Part shown: one piece after another, positions 8,535 through 17,025 of the stretch
How positions within the stretch are numbered: the first letter of the stretch is position 1
Layout: each line of letters starts with the position of its first letter
NCBI GenBank assembly: GCA_964648795.1
Contig: CAZYMB010000005.1
Coordinates: 62,001 to 126,000 of the forward strand
Origin: JAHDDW01 sp964648795
GTDB taxonomy: Bacteria > Actinomycetota > Acidimicrobiia > Acidimicrobiales > SZUA-35
Direction of reading: 5' to 3'
DNA length: 64,000 bases
Notes under the pieces: generated by a model
The model's input: the letters and a program-made list of their open reading frames with translations, nothing else
Told to the model about the DNA's origin: nothing
Databases searched by the model: none
Program-made: the position numbers and the translations under genes

Positions 8535-9563
8535 ATGAGCATTCAGATTTGTGGCTTGGGCCCAGCCGGACCCGAGCTAATCTCTGCCGAAACAAAAGCA
8601 ATCATCAGCAATAGTAATCATGTCTTTGTGCGCACGAAACATCACCCGGCTGTTGCATCTATAGATTTTCATGCTTCGTTTGACTCCGTTTATGAAGCAA
8701 ATGAATCCTATGAAGAAACCTATAAACAAATAGCTGAAACCCTTATTGCTGAAGGTTCAACCAAAGACATCGTCTATGCCACCCCAGGTTCGCCGCAGAT
8801 ACTCGAAGATGTTGTTGCCCTCCTAACGTCTCAAACCGAAGTTAAAGTGACTACATCCCCCGCAATGAGTTTTCTAGACTTATGTTGGGATCGCCTTGGG
8901 GTTGATCCAGTAAAGAACTCTGTCACACTCGCTAACGCTGGCGACTTCGAACCTAATCGATTTTCAACTGGTCCAATTCTTGTGACACAAGTCTTCAACA
9001 CTGATATGGCGTCAAAGCTAAAACTCTCTTATCAAAATGAAATCGACGTTACCGTCTTGACAGATCTCGGTTCTGAAACTGAGACAGTTACGACGATGCC
9101 AATCAGCAAACTCGATCAAATCACCGCAACAAACAGAACGACTGTCTACATCCCTCACCCAGGTATCCCTGAAGTTGCCGGAATGGACAGCTTAATAGGT
9201 CTCATTTCACGACTTCGTAAAGAATGCCCATGGGACGCTAAACAGAATCATGAATCACTTGTTAAACATCTTGAAGAGGAAACCCAAGAAGTAATCGAAG
9301 CCATCCATGAGCGCCATAACAGCCAGGTCGGCTATGCGAACTTCGCCGAAGAACTAGGCGACCTCCTACTCCAAATCCTTTTGCACTCTGAAATAGCCTC
9401 AGAAGGTGATTTCTTTGATATCTCAGATGTAGCCAACGCCCTGCATGACAAGATGATTCGACGCCATCCGCATGTTTTCGGGGATTCAACCGCTTCTACT
9501 CTAGAAGAGCTTGAACAACAGTGGAAAGCAATAAAAGAGGCTGAAAAAGGCAAAAATAGCTAA
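8535..9563 (+). CDS. mazG: Tetrapyrrole-methylase-like/MazG fusion (YabN-type NTP pyrophosphohydrolase)
   Basis: Two domains in one chain. Residues 1-200 resemble the SAM-dependent tetrapyrrole methylase fold (GLGPAGPELIS at the start, YATPGSP at about 82-88). Residues about 220-335 form a MazG domain with CPWDAKQNHESL, the metal-binding EEETQE and EELGDLL motifs, and the C-terminal RRHPHVFGD. The MazG part hydrolyses non-canonical (d)NTPs and keeps its metal-binding acidic residues; the methylase-like half has no established substrate in YabN proteins. The ATG follows the parvulin stop by two bases, indicating co-translation. Confidence 0.9.
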   Translation: MSIQICGLGPAGPELISAETKAIISNSNHVFVRTKHHPAVASIDFHASFDSVYEANESYEETYKQIAETLIAEGSTKDIVYATPGSPQILEDVVALLTSQTEVKVTTSPAMSFLDLCWDRLGVDPVKNSVTLANAGDFEPNRFSTGPILVTQVFNTDMASKLKLSYQNEIDVTVLTDLGSETETVTTMPISKLDQITATNRTTVYIPHPGIPEVAGMDSLIGLISRLRKECPWDAKQNHESLVKHLEEETQEVIEAIHERHNSQVGYANFAEELGDLLLQILLHSEIASEGDFFDISDVANALHDKMIRRHPHVFGDSTASTLEELEQQWKAIKEAEKGKNS

Positions 9564-9576
9564 TCTAAGGGGCTAT

Positions 9577-10905
9577 TTGGCCGACTCTAGTCAGGTGGAA
9601 TCACCTGTCGTAGAAGCTAAAAGCCAATGGCTGAACTCGGAACCTCTAGACATAGAGAATTTAGGTTCAGATGCTTTAATTGTAATGTTTTCTGCTGGGT
9701 GTGAATTATCCAAGTCACGCCTCAGACAACTGAAGCACGTCAGAAACAGTTTCAATTCTGCGATATCAATCATTGCGATACATGTTCCTCGCTTTGACTA
9801 TGAACGATCTCCTGAAACGGTCAAACGCACGCTAGAAGAACTCCGCATAACGTTCCCGACTTTGCATGACCCGGACTTAGAAATGTGGAAACGATTCGAT
9901 GCTCGAACAATTCCTTCTGTATCTCTACTGAAAGAAAATGGCGAACTCATCCAAGGTGAGCACGGAACTCTGACCGCTGCGCAGTTCCAAGATGTATTCC
10001 AATCGGGCCCCGACATAGAGCCATTGCCGGTCGAGGCAGATTCTCCGAATAATTCAAAAGATCTTGTCTATCCAACGCACGTGGCCAAGAGCAATGACGG
10101 ATTCTTAGCGGTTTCTGATCCTGGTAATGGTCTTATCATGGTGTCCCAACATGAACCTGGTGCCGGAACTGCTCAGATCATGGGCTATATTGACGAACTA
10201 CTTCGGCCAAGCGCAGTAATATTTAGCTCTAGCGGCACGTTGATCGCAGCTGACACAGACCGAGGAACGGTCAATGAGTACAACATTGAGAGCGGACAAT
10301 CTCGGCTGCTTGCAAAGGATTTAAGGTCACCGGGTGGGCTTTGCTTTGATACCGATGGCAGCCTCTTTATTAGTGACGGCGCAGCAAATACGATCTTTAG
10401 AATCTCGGCCGGCTCAGACTCGGTGGATCGTTTTCAAAAGGTTGCAGGAAACGGCGATTATGGTTCGACCGATGGTTCTTCAACTACAGTTGAACTAGCC
10501 CAACCGAATGGAATGGCGAGAACAGAATTTGGCTTGTACTTCTGCGAGAGTGCCTCGAGTAAAATTCGCATGCTGACTGATGCTGGAAATATTGTGACCA
10601 AAAATGGCAGGCCTGGATTTGACTGGGGATTCTCCGACGGCATAGGTTCTGAAGCTCTACTACAACGCCCGACTGATATTGCCTCGCTAGGCGATGGTTC
10701 TCTACTCATCAGCGACACCGGAAATTCAACGCTGCGACTTCTTACTGATGGACATCTCTCAACTGTCGCAATTGACGGGCTCATCGAACCATACGGCCTC
10801 TTCGTTGACTCCGACCAAACAATCTTTGTCACAGACGCCTTCAATGCTCGAATTCTGACTGTTGCTGCTGATTTTGGTTCAGCACAAGAACTGATCTTCA
10901 AATAG
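9577..10905 (+). CDS. NHLRC2-like protein: thioredoxin-like domain plus NHL beta-propeller
   Basis: A TTG start preceded by an AAGGGG Shine-Dalgarno sequence at good spacing. Residues about 1-150 form a thioredoxin-like domain (FSAGCELSKS near 35-44, cis-Pro loop RTIPSVSLL near 112), followed by about six NHL propeller repeats (phrases such as PSAVIFSSSG, PGGLCFDTDGSLFI, PTDIASLGDGSLLISD). This order matches NHLRC2-type proteins. The active-site segment keeps one Cys instead of the CxxC pair, so redox activity is doubtful. No signal peptide, hence cytoplasmic. It follows mazG by 13 bp and precedes otsA by 37 bp. Confidence 0.8.
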   Translation: MADSSQVESPVVEAKSQWLNSEPLDIENLGSDALIVMFSAGCELSKSRLRQLKHVRNSFNSAISIIAIHVPRFDYERSPETVKRTLEELRITFPTLHDPDLEMWKRFDARTIPSVSLLKENGELIQGEHGTLTAAQFQDVFQSGPDIEPLPVEADSPNNSKDLVYPTHVAKSNDGFLAVSDPGNGLIMVSQHEPGAGTAQIMGYIDELLRPSAVIFSSSGTLIAADTDRGTVNEYNIESGQSRLLAKDLRSPGGLCFDTDGSLFISDGAANTIFRISAGSDSVDRFQKVAGNGDYGSTDGSSTTVELAQPNGMARTEFGLYFCESASSKIRMLTDAGNIVTKNGRPGFDWGFSDGIGSEALLQRPTDIASLGDGSLLISDTGNSTLRLLTDGHLSTVAIDGLIEPYGLFVDSDQTIFVTDAFNARILTVAADFGSAQELIFK

Positions 10906-10942
10906 AGGCTACAACTGCACATTACTGAGTTAAGTTGGACAT

Positions 10943-12337
10943 GTGAAATTACAAGACCTAATAGTCGCAGCTAATCGACTACCGATCCGGCAAACGTTGG
11001 ATGCGGACGGCAAACTGTCATGGTCGACATCACCCGGTGGCCTGGCGTCAGCCTTAACGCCCGTTATGCAAAAAGCTGACAGCGTTGTTTGGGTTGGCTG
11101 GCCAGGAAATAACGCTGAGGAAGGTCTCGAAAGATTTTCCTCCGATGGGATCGACCTTATCCCAATCAACATGAGTGTAAATGAAATAGAAGCTCACTAC
11201 GAGGGCATGTCCAACGGCACACTGTGGCCGCTTTACCACGACAAGGTTGTAAACGCGGTCTTTCACAGACGATGGTTCGATGCCTACAAGAAGATCAATG
11301 AAAGGTTCGCTCACTCAATCATCCCTTTAGTGTCAGCTGACTCGACCGTCTGGGTGAATGACTACCAGCTTCAATTAGTTCCAAAAATGATTCGTTCCGT
11401 TAAGCCGGAAGCCAAAATTGGTTTCTTCTTACATACCCCGTTTCCGCCGCCCGAGCTGTTCAAACAGTTGCCTTGGCGCGAAGAAATAATACAAGGCTTG
11501 CTCGGCTGCAACCTAATTGGGATGCAGACACCAAATGACGCTGATAACTTCCTCCTAACCGTCAAAGACCTAGGACTTGGCACTATTACTGACTCTGTAA
11601 TCCACCATGATCGTGGAACAACTGAGATAGAGGCATTTCCTATAGGTATTGATTTTGACACCTATGCTGATGCCGCAAAGACTAAGGAAACCGCAGAAAG
11701 AGCAGATCAGATCCGTAGCCTACTTGGCAACCCAAAGACCGTAATTCTCGGTGTGGATCGCCTCGACTACACCAAAGGAATTGAAATTCGATTGCGAGCC
11801 TACAAAGAGCTGCTCGAAGAATCTCGACTGGACCCTGCCACGGTTGCGATGGTACAGGTGGCTACGCCGAGCCGCAACAATGTACGCGCCTACGATAAGA
11901 TTCGTTCTGAAGTAGAACAAGCAGTTGGCAATATAAATGGACGCTTTGCCAAACTAGGACGCCTCCCCATCCACTACCTGGGGCAAGATCAGAACTTTTC
12001 CGAACTCTTGGGGTTATACCGAGCCGCCGACATGATGCTCGTCACTCCATTCAAAGACGGCATGAATTTAGTCGCAATGGAATACGCTGCAACCAAGTAC
12101 GACAACACCGGTTCGCTTATCTTAAGTGAGTTTGCCGGCGCTGCTTATATTTGCGATGGTGCTCTGACGGTTAATCCGTACGCTATAAACGAACTCAAAG
12201 ACGCAATTATGGAATCGATCAGAATGCCTGAGGCCGCAAAACTGCGACGAATGGAAATTCTCCGAGATTCAGTCAAACGAAACGACGTCAATCAATGGGC
12301 CGAGAGTTTTGTAGGGGCGCTCAGTAAAGCCGGTTAA
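10943..12337 (+). CDS. otsA: Alpha,alpha-trehalose-phosphate synthase (UDP-forming type)
   Basis: GT20 glycosyltransferase joining glucose from a nucleotide sugar to glucose-6-phosphate to give trehalose-6-phosphate, a compatible-solute route. Diagnostic parts are ANRLPI near the N-terminus, HTPFPPPELF (about 154-163), GVDRLDYTKGI (about 270) and the C-terminal DGMNLVAMEY donor-binding segment. The length of 464 residues is normal. The start is GTG at 10943; the ATG two bases earlier runs straight into a stop. No otsB phosphatase is nearby. The 3' end overlaps the convergent aroA by 17 bp. Confidence 0.95.
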   Translation: MKLQDLIVAANRLPIRQTLDADGKLSWSTSPGGLASALTPVMQKADSVVWVGWPGNNAEEGLERFSSDGIDLIPINMSVNEIEAHYEGMSNGTLWPLYHDKVVNAVFHRRWFDAYKKINERFAHSIIPLVSADSTVWVNDYQLQLVPKMIRSVKPEAKIGFFLHTPFPPPELFKQLPWREEIIQGLLGCNLIGMQTPNDADNFLLTVKDLGLGTITDSVIHHDRGTTEIEAFPIGIDFDTYADAAKTKETAERADQIRSLLGNPKTVILGVDRLDYTKGIEIRLRAYKELLEESRLDPATVAMVQVATPSRNNVRAYDKIRSEVEQAVGNINGRFAKLGRLPIHYLGQDQNFSELLGLYRAADMMLVTPFKDGMNLVAMEYAATKYDNTGSLILSEFAGAAYICDGALTVNPYAINELKDAIMESIRMPEAAKLRRMEILRDSVKRNDVNQWAESFVGALSKAG

Positions 12338-13586
12338 GAGTCTTAAAGAACTCAGGAAATGTTTTGTCGACACATCTCGGATTTTCTATTTCGATTCCAG
12401 CGTTCGTTAGCCCTAGCACTGAGAAACTCATTGCCATTCGATGGTCATCGTAGGTTTGCACTTTTGCTGGCTGTACTTTCGAAGCCCGAACAACAAAACC
12501 ATCTTCAAATTCTTGTGCTGACACACCGCAACGTTTCAGCTCAGCCACGGTTGACCCCACACGGTCAGTTTCTTTATTGCGGATAAACCCAATGCCTGAA
12601 ACAACGGTTTCACCTATTGCACTAGCAGCTACCACGGCCAGCGTCTGTGCCACATCAGAGCAATCAGACATATCGACCTCGACCCCAACCAGCTCCTCGG
12701 GACCAGTCACAGTAATAGAGTTGGACCCGTAGGAGACCTCTGCCCCCATAGACCTAAGGATCTCAGCGAATGCAATATCGCCCTGTATCGAACTACGACT
12801 GAGCCCTACGATTTCGACTGTGCTTTTGCTAACAGCAGCAGCGGCCATAAAGTAGGAGGCAGCCGAAGCATCGGGTTCAATTTCGATATTGGCGCCACGA
12901 TATCGGGTGGGCGCAATCTTAAAGTCTGTTAGGTCGGCGTTGAAATCTACAGCAGCACCAAACTTGTTCATAACATCAAGCGTCAATGAGATGTATGGTT
13001 TCGATACAAGCTCGCCTTGCACTTCGACATTTAACCCCTGAGGTAGCACGGGCCCAACTAGCAACAATCCGGACAAAAACTGCGACGACAGCTGACCGGA
13101 CACCTGGCAGCTATTTTTGCTCGGTGTAGCTCCACTAATTTCTATAGGCAAGGACTCGCCCTTTAGGTTGGCGCCGAGCTGGTTAAGTGACCTAACTTGA
13201 TCTCCGAACGGGCGGGCTTGCAGTTGCGAGTCCCCATCGAGGACGTATTCACCTTCAGAAAACGATAGGGCCGGTAACAAGAAACGCGCTGTAGTCCCTG
13301 ACCTATTGGCTGAAACTCGGATCGGCTGAGTTTTTTCATTGACAGCTAGACCGCTCAGGCCCGAAACGTCAATCGCTGAGCCATCAAGAGTTAGTCGAGT
13401 TCCTATCGAGCCCAACGCGTCGAGCATGGCTTGGGTGTCTTCAGAATCAAGCCAATTGGATAAATGCGATGTTCCATCGGCTAATGCTGCGCACAATAAT
13501 GCTCGATTCGTATGACTCTTAGAGCCTGGAAGCTCAATCGAAACATCAAATGGGCTGTCTAGGGGCAAAATGGCTATGTTCTCCAC
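12321..13586 (-). CDS. aroA: 3-phosphoshikimate 1-carboxyvinyltransferase (EPSP synthase)
   Basis: Sixth step of the shikimate pathway, joining phosphoenolpyruvate to shikimate-3-phosphate. The 421-residue protein has the GSKSHTNRAL substrate loop near residue 20, the SGTTARFLLP phosphate-binding segment near 95, the DASAASYFMAAAA domain-2 motif and DDHRMAMSF near the C-terminus. It is transcribed alone; the divergent upstream gene is the pseudokinase surface protein. Its last 17 bp overlap the 3' end of otsA. Confidence 0.95.
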   Translation of the reverse strand: MENIAILPLDSPFDVSIELPGSKSHTNRALLCAALADGTSHLSNWLDSEDTQAMLDALGSIGTRLTLDGSAIDVSGLSGLAVNEKTQPIRVSANRSGTTARFLLPALSFSEGEYVLDGDSQLQARPFGDQVRSLNQLGANLKGESLPIEISGATPSKNSCQVSGQLSSQFLSGLLLVGPVLPQGLNVEVQGELVSKPYISLTLDVMNKFGAAVDFNADLTDFKIAPTRYRGANIEIEPDASAASYFMAAAAVSKSTVEIVGLSRSSIQGDIAFAEILRSMGAEVSYGSNSITVTGPEELVGVEVDMSDCSDVAQTLAVVAASAIGETVVSGIGFIRNKETDRVGSTVAELKRCGVSAQEFEDGFVVRASKVQPAKVQTYDDHRMAMSFSVLGLTNAGIEIENPRCVDKTFPEFFKTLNRLY

Positions 13587-13720
13587 TTAAAGACTCTAGC
13601 CATTTGGGGCCTAACAGTCAGTAACGACGAAGGAAACAACTATTCTTTCATTCCACTTGCGCTCTTTGAGAGTCTGACCCTATGATTATGCGAGATCTGA
13701 GTATTCGGGTCAAAATGAGC

Positions 13721-13726
13721 GAGGAG
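13721..13726 (+). promoter_or_regulatory. Shine-Dalgarno sequence favouring a GTG start at 13733
   Basis: GAGGAG lies six bases before a GTG at 13733. The two in-frame ATGs upstream (13682 and 13715) have no comparable ribosome-binding sequence, so the GTG is the better start for the pseudokinase gene. Confidence 0.6.
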
Positions 13727-13732
13727 AATCCT

Positions 13733-15655
13733 GTGAAACCCCAGGAAAACGGCGAAGAAAATCAAACTAGAAACCCATTTGGGTTTAAACAGGTCCTACT
13801 TGGCGACCCGGCCACGGTGGCCGTTGTCGTAGGTTCTACCGACGACTGGGACACAGAACATATCGAGCGCCTCAACCAGATTTCAAACACAGCAGGCCTG
13901 ACTCCATTGTTAGACGTCGACTTCACAAGCGACAAACAACCTTATGCTGCCTATCCTCTACTCGACTACCCGACTTTTGCAGACGTAGTTGCAGAAAAGA
14001 AAGCGACCTGGAAAGACAAAGTTGCGATTCTTTCTGTTGCTGCCGAGACTCTCCACAAAGCTCACGAACTAGGCCTTGTGCATGGTGCTCTCAGCCCAGA
14101 ACGCATCTTGGTTAAAGGCGACGATGTGGTCATTGACTCACTCGGCCTAAGCAAAGGTGGCACCTTGCCAGATGGGTCTGAGCAATACGTTGCTCCTGAA
14201 GTGGCTGATGGCACCGAGCCTCGGGCATCTGCTGACCTTTTTGCTCTAGGAAAAATGATCGACGAGAGCTTTGATAAAGATGACAAGAAGCCACGATCCC
14301 TGTCCAGGCTCTCAAAGTGGGCTATTTCAGACGTCCCAGAAACTAGACCACCATCTGCTGAGGAAATGGCCTCCGTTATGGCGGACAGTCTGGGCGACTA
14401 TTCTTCTTCATATCGTCCCGGCTACGTCCCAACTACCGACTACGTTAGTGTTATGGAAAACATCGATAAAGACGTCGCCAACTCCACCAACAAAGACTCA
14501 GATGATGCTCTGGACTTTGAAGAAGTTCATGCTGATGAATCACGAAGAGTCGGTTCTGCAGATATTGCAGACACAGAAGACATCTTCGTATCGGATGAGG
14601 AAGAGAAACGTGGAATCGGCTTTGTTGGTGTCGCCTTAATAGCTGCCCTAGCCGCTGTGCTGGCTTTCTGGGCCTTAAGAGATGACGATAGCGAAATCGC
14701 AAGCTCCGACGAAGAAACTGCCGAAGTTGCTGCTCCGACTACAGATTCTGACGACGAAGACTCCGACGATGATGAAGCTGAGGAGGACGAAGACGAAGAT
14801 GAGTCTGATGAAGAAGCTGAAGATGACTCAGAAGAAGACTCTGATGAAGAAGATGAAGACTCTGAGCCTGAAGCAGCCGAAGAAGAACCAGCTCCTGTCG
14901 AAGAAGCTCCAACCTCAGCTTCTCCAATCGAGCTAACTACTGACTCAGAAGGACTTCAGATTGTTAATGCTCTCCCAGAAGAACCAATCGACCTCTACAT
15001 AGATGGCGAGTTGGCAGTTGCTAATTTCACTTCCGGTACCCTTGCTGGTCCTGCTGACAACGGAACAGACACATACACCCTCTCAGCTTTCGAAGCAGCT
15101 GATTCACCCGCTCAGTCTGATGACGACCGAGACGATGACGAGCTCATCTCCGAGACTCTTACTTTCGTAAATAGTCCACAATTAGCTTCGATCGCAAATA
15201 TCGATGGGGAGCTTACTATCGATTCGATAGATCTGGACACAAGCCAAGTTGCTGCAGGTGAGTCACGAATCACTGTCTTTAACTTCAGCACCGAACCTGC
15301 GGAAGGTTCAGTAAATGACTCGCCACTTAGTCTGGAATCAGGCGACTCGGCGACTGTAGAAGTAGCAGAAGACTCAGCTGAGATTGATCTTGAAATCGAC
15401 GGTGAAACAGAAACCGTTGGGCTAACGCAGACCGAAGGTCAACTCACAAGCGTCTATGTATTCTCTGATGAAAACGGCGAGATTCAGGTCTCAGAGCTAA
15501 GAGTCTCAGGTATCGAGACAGCCCCTGCCTCAGTACCAACCGGTGACAGTGGCCTAGCTGGCACCATGGGAACGAGTCTACAATTTGCTACAATCCTCGC
15601 CCTACTTGCCTTTGGAGTTGCCCTACTAAAGGGACGACGTGCGAGGACTCTCTAG
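13733..15655 (+). CDS. Pseudokinase / DUF4397-like surface protein with sortase-type C-terminal signal
   Basis: Numbered from the GTG with the good Shine-Dalgarno, it has 640 residues. A Ser/Thr-kinase-like domain (about 20-225) keeps the APE motif (154-156) and the following ADLFALG helix, but the catalytic HRD is HGA (117-119) and DFG is SLG (136-138), so it should be inactive. A transmembrane helix at about 295-314 is followed by a very acidic Asp/Glu/Ser linker (to about 395) and an extracytoplasmic region with two DUF4397-like beta units (about 405-590). The C-terminus reads LAGTM (608-612), a hydrophobic helix and a KGRRAR tail, the shape of a cell-wall sorting signal. A class F sortase gene overlaps its end by 17 bp. 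The sequence remains open from 13682. Confidence 0.75.
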   Translation: MKPQENGEENQTRNPFGFKQVLLGDPATVAVVVGSTDDWDTEHIERLNQISNTAGLTPLLDVDFTSDKQPYAAYPLLDYPTFADVVAEKKATWKDKVAILSVAAETLHKAHELGLVHGALSPERILVKGDDVVIDSLGLSKGGTLPDGSEQYVAPEVADGTEPRASADLFALGKMIDESFDKDDKKPRSLSRLSKWAISDVPETRPPSAEEMASVMADSLGDYSSSYRPGYVPTTDYVSVMENIDKDVANSTNKDSDDALDFEEVHADESRRVGSADIADTEDIFVSDEEEKRGIGFVGVALIAALAAVLAFWALRDDDSEIASSDEETAEVAAPTTDSDDEDSDDDEAEEDEDEDESDEEAEDDSEEDSDEEDEDSEPEAAEEEPAPVEEAPTSASPIELTTDSEGLQIVNALPEEPIDLYIDGELAVANFTSGTLAGPADNGTDTYTLSAFEAADSPAQSDDDRDDDELISETLTFVNSPQLASIANIDGELTIDSIDLDTSQVAAGESRITVFNFSTEPAEGSVNDSPLSLESGDSATVEVAEDSAEIDLEIDGETETVGLTQTEGQLTSVYVFSDENGEIQVSELRVSGIETAPASVPTGDSGLAGTMGTSLQFATILALLAFGVALLKGRRARTL

Positions 15656-16271
15656 TCATAGACTAATCTGGTCGTTAATTGGTCTCTCAGCCATTGTTGC
15701 TGCGGGGTTTAGTTCGCTTGCCGCAGCATCGACTACTACTGCTCCGGAGGTCTCAACCGAATCAGTAGATCAACTCGAAGCGAAACCTGATATTGAGATT
15801 TCCAAACTGAGTCAATCAGAAAATTCAGACCGGATTGCTCCAACTCAAATTGCAGTACCAAGCATCGATGTTGATGCCCCAGTACTAAGTGTCGGTGTCA
15901 ACGCTATTGGAGACTTCGATGTTCCAGGTGCTGACGCCGCAGGCTGGTACCAGTTTGGTGCAGGCCCAGGCGATCCCGGCAATATGGTAATAGCAGCTCA
16001 TGTCGACTACCAAGGTGTTCCAGGGGTATTCTTCGACCTAGCCGAGCTCAATGAAGGGGAACTGATTCGGGTCGAATCAGACGGAGAATGGGTGGAATAT
16101 AGCGTCACCAGCACCACTAACTATGAGCGTATCTCATTGCCCAGTACAGACCTATTTAGCCGCTCTGGAGACCATTCACTCGTTCTTATCACCTGCGGAG
16201 GCGACTTTGACCATGTCGAGCGCTCCTATACCGACAATGTTGTAGTGACTGCTACGCCAATATCGGGCTAG
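15639..16271 (+). CDS. Class F sortase
   Basis: A cysteine transpeptidase expected to anchor surface proteins to the envelope. The 210-residue protein has an N-terminal signal anchor (about 8-30), a short linker and a sortase domain (about 68-207) with catalytic His121 (AAHVD), Cys186 (LITCGG) and Arg195 (VERSYTDNVVV). The TCGGDFD and RSYTDNVVV forms are typical of class F/E enzymes of actinobacteria. The GTG start lies inside the 3' end of the pseudokinase/DUF4397 gene, which itself carries a sorting-signal-like tail, so enzyme and substrate are probably encoded side by side. Confidence 0.88.
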   Translation: MRGLSSHRLIWSLIGLSAIVAAGFSSLAAASTTTAPEVSTESVDQLEAKPDIEISKLSQSENSDRIAPTQIAVPSIDVDAPVLSVGVNAIGDFDVPGADAAGWYQFGAGPGDPGNMVIAAHVDYQGVPGVFFDLAELNEGELIRVESDGEWVEYSVTSTTNYERISLPSTDLFSRSGDHSLVLITCGGDFDHVERSYTDNVVVTATPISG

Positions 16272-16280
16272 ACTGAAACT

Positions 16281-17012
16281 ATGGCGCATCCCCGAACAAG
16301 CTTGCGGGCGAATGAAAAGGTAATCCTCGATTCGAGGCCTCACTGGTGGTTTTTTGTACGGCCCATCTCTTTATTGGTCGTCTCCATTGTTGTGGCTATC
16401 GTTGTTCTTCTGCGAGCCGATCAAGCTGAAATAGTTGCACAGAACCCTGACTTAGATTCAGCCGACTTGGATTTCCTAAACAGCGGCGGCCAAATTGGAA
16501 TCGGCCAGAACTTGGACTCAATTCTGCAGATTTTAGCCAGTGCCCTTATTCTTGCATCGCTACTCATCTTGGTTGTCACAGCCGTCACCTGGTATTTCAC
16601 ACACTTCTTTGTAACTGACCAACGTGTCGTGCTTCGAGCCGGTGTCCTAAACCGAGAAGGTGTCGAGATTCCCCTAGACCGTGTTAACACAGTCTTCTTC
16701 GAACAAAACTTTATCGAACGAATCGTTGGTTCTGGTGATGTCTTGGTCGAATCTGCTGGTGAGAGCGGCGTGCAAAGGTTCTTTGACATTGCCCACCCAT
16801 TGGCAGTTAAGGATCGATTGCGCAAATACATCGACCTTTCTCAGAAGAAATCCAAACCAACTTCGGCTGTAAATGCAATGCAGCCAATACCGGCCCCTAA
16901 AACAACCCCAATTACCACTCAGATTCGAGAGCTAAGCGACCTTCACGAAGCGCAGATTCTGACAAGCGAAGAGTTCGAGTCCAAGAAAGCCGAGTTGTTG
17001 GCTCGAATTTAG
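16281..17012 (+). CDS. PH-domain membrane protein with C-terminal SHOCT domain
   Basis: A 243-residue protein with two transmembrane helices (about 25-45 and 87-113), a bacterial PH (bPH2/YdbS-like) domain (about 113-190, including TDQRVVLRAGVLNREGVEIP and the LDRVNTV strand) and a 25-residue SHOCT motif at the C-terminus (LHEAQILTSEEFESKKAELL). Both domains are usually taken as membrane-associated binding or assembly modules without enzymatic activity. It follows the sortase by nine bases and precedes pepN by 13 bp, so all are probably in one plus-strand transcript. Confidence 0.82.
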   Translation: MAHPRTSLRANEKVILDSRPHWWFFVRPISLLVVSIVVAIVVLLRADQAEIVAQNPDLDSADLDFLNSGGQIGIGQNLDSILQILASALILASLLILVVTAVTWYFTHFFVTDQRVVLRAGVLNREGVEIPLDRVNTVFFEQNFIERIVGSGDVLVESAGESGVQRFFDIAHPLAVKDRLRKYIDLSQKKSKPTSAVNAMQPIPAPKTTPITTQIRELSDLHEAQILTSEEFESKKAELLARI

Positions 17013-17025
17013 TAGGATCTGAGGC

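Noticed and set aside
13591..13675. Inverted repeat AGACTCT/AGAGTCT upstream of the pseudokinase gene
   Set aside because: Only 7-bp arms separated by more than 70 bp; too weak to support as a site.
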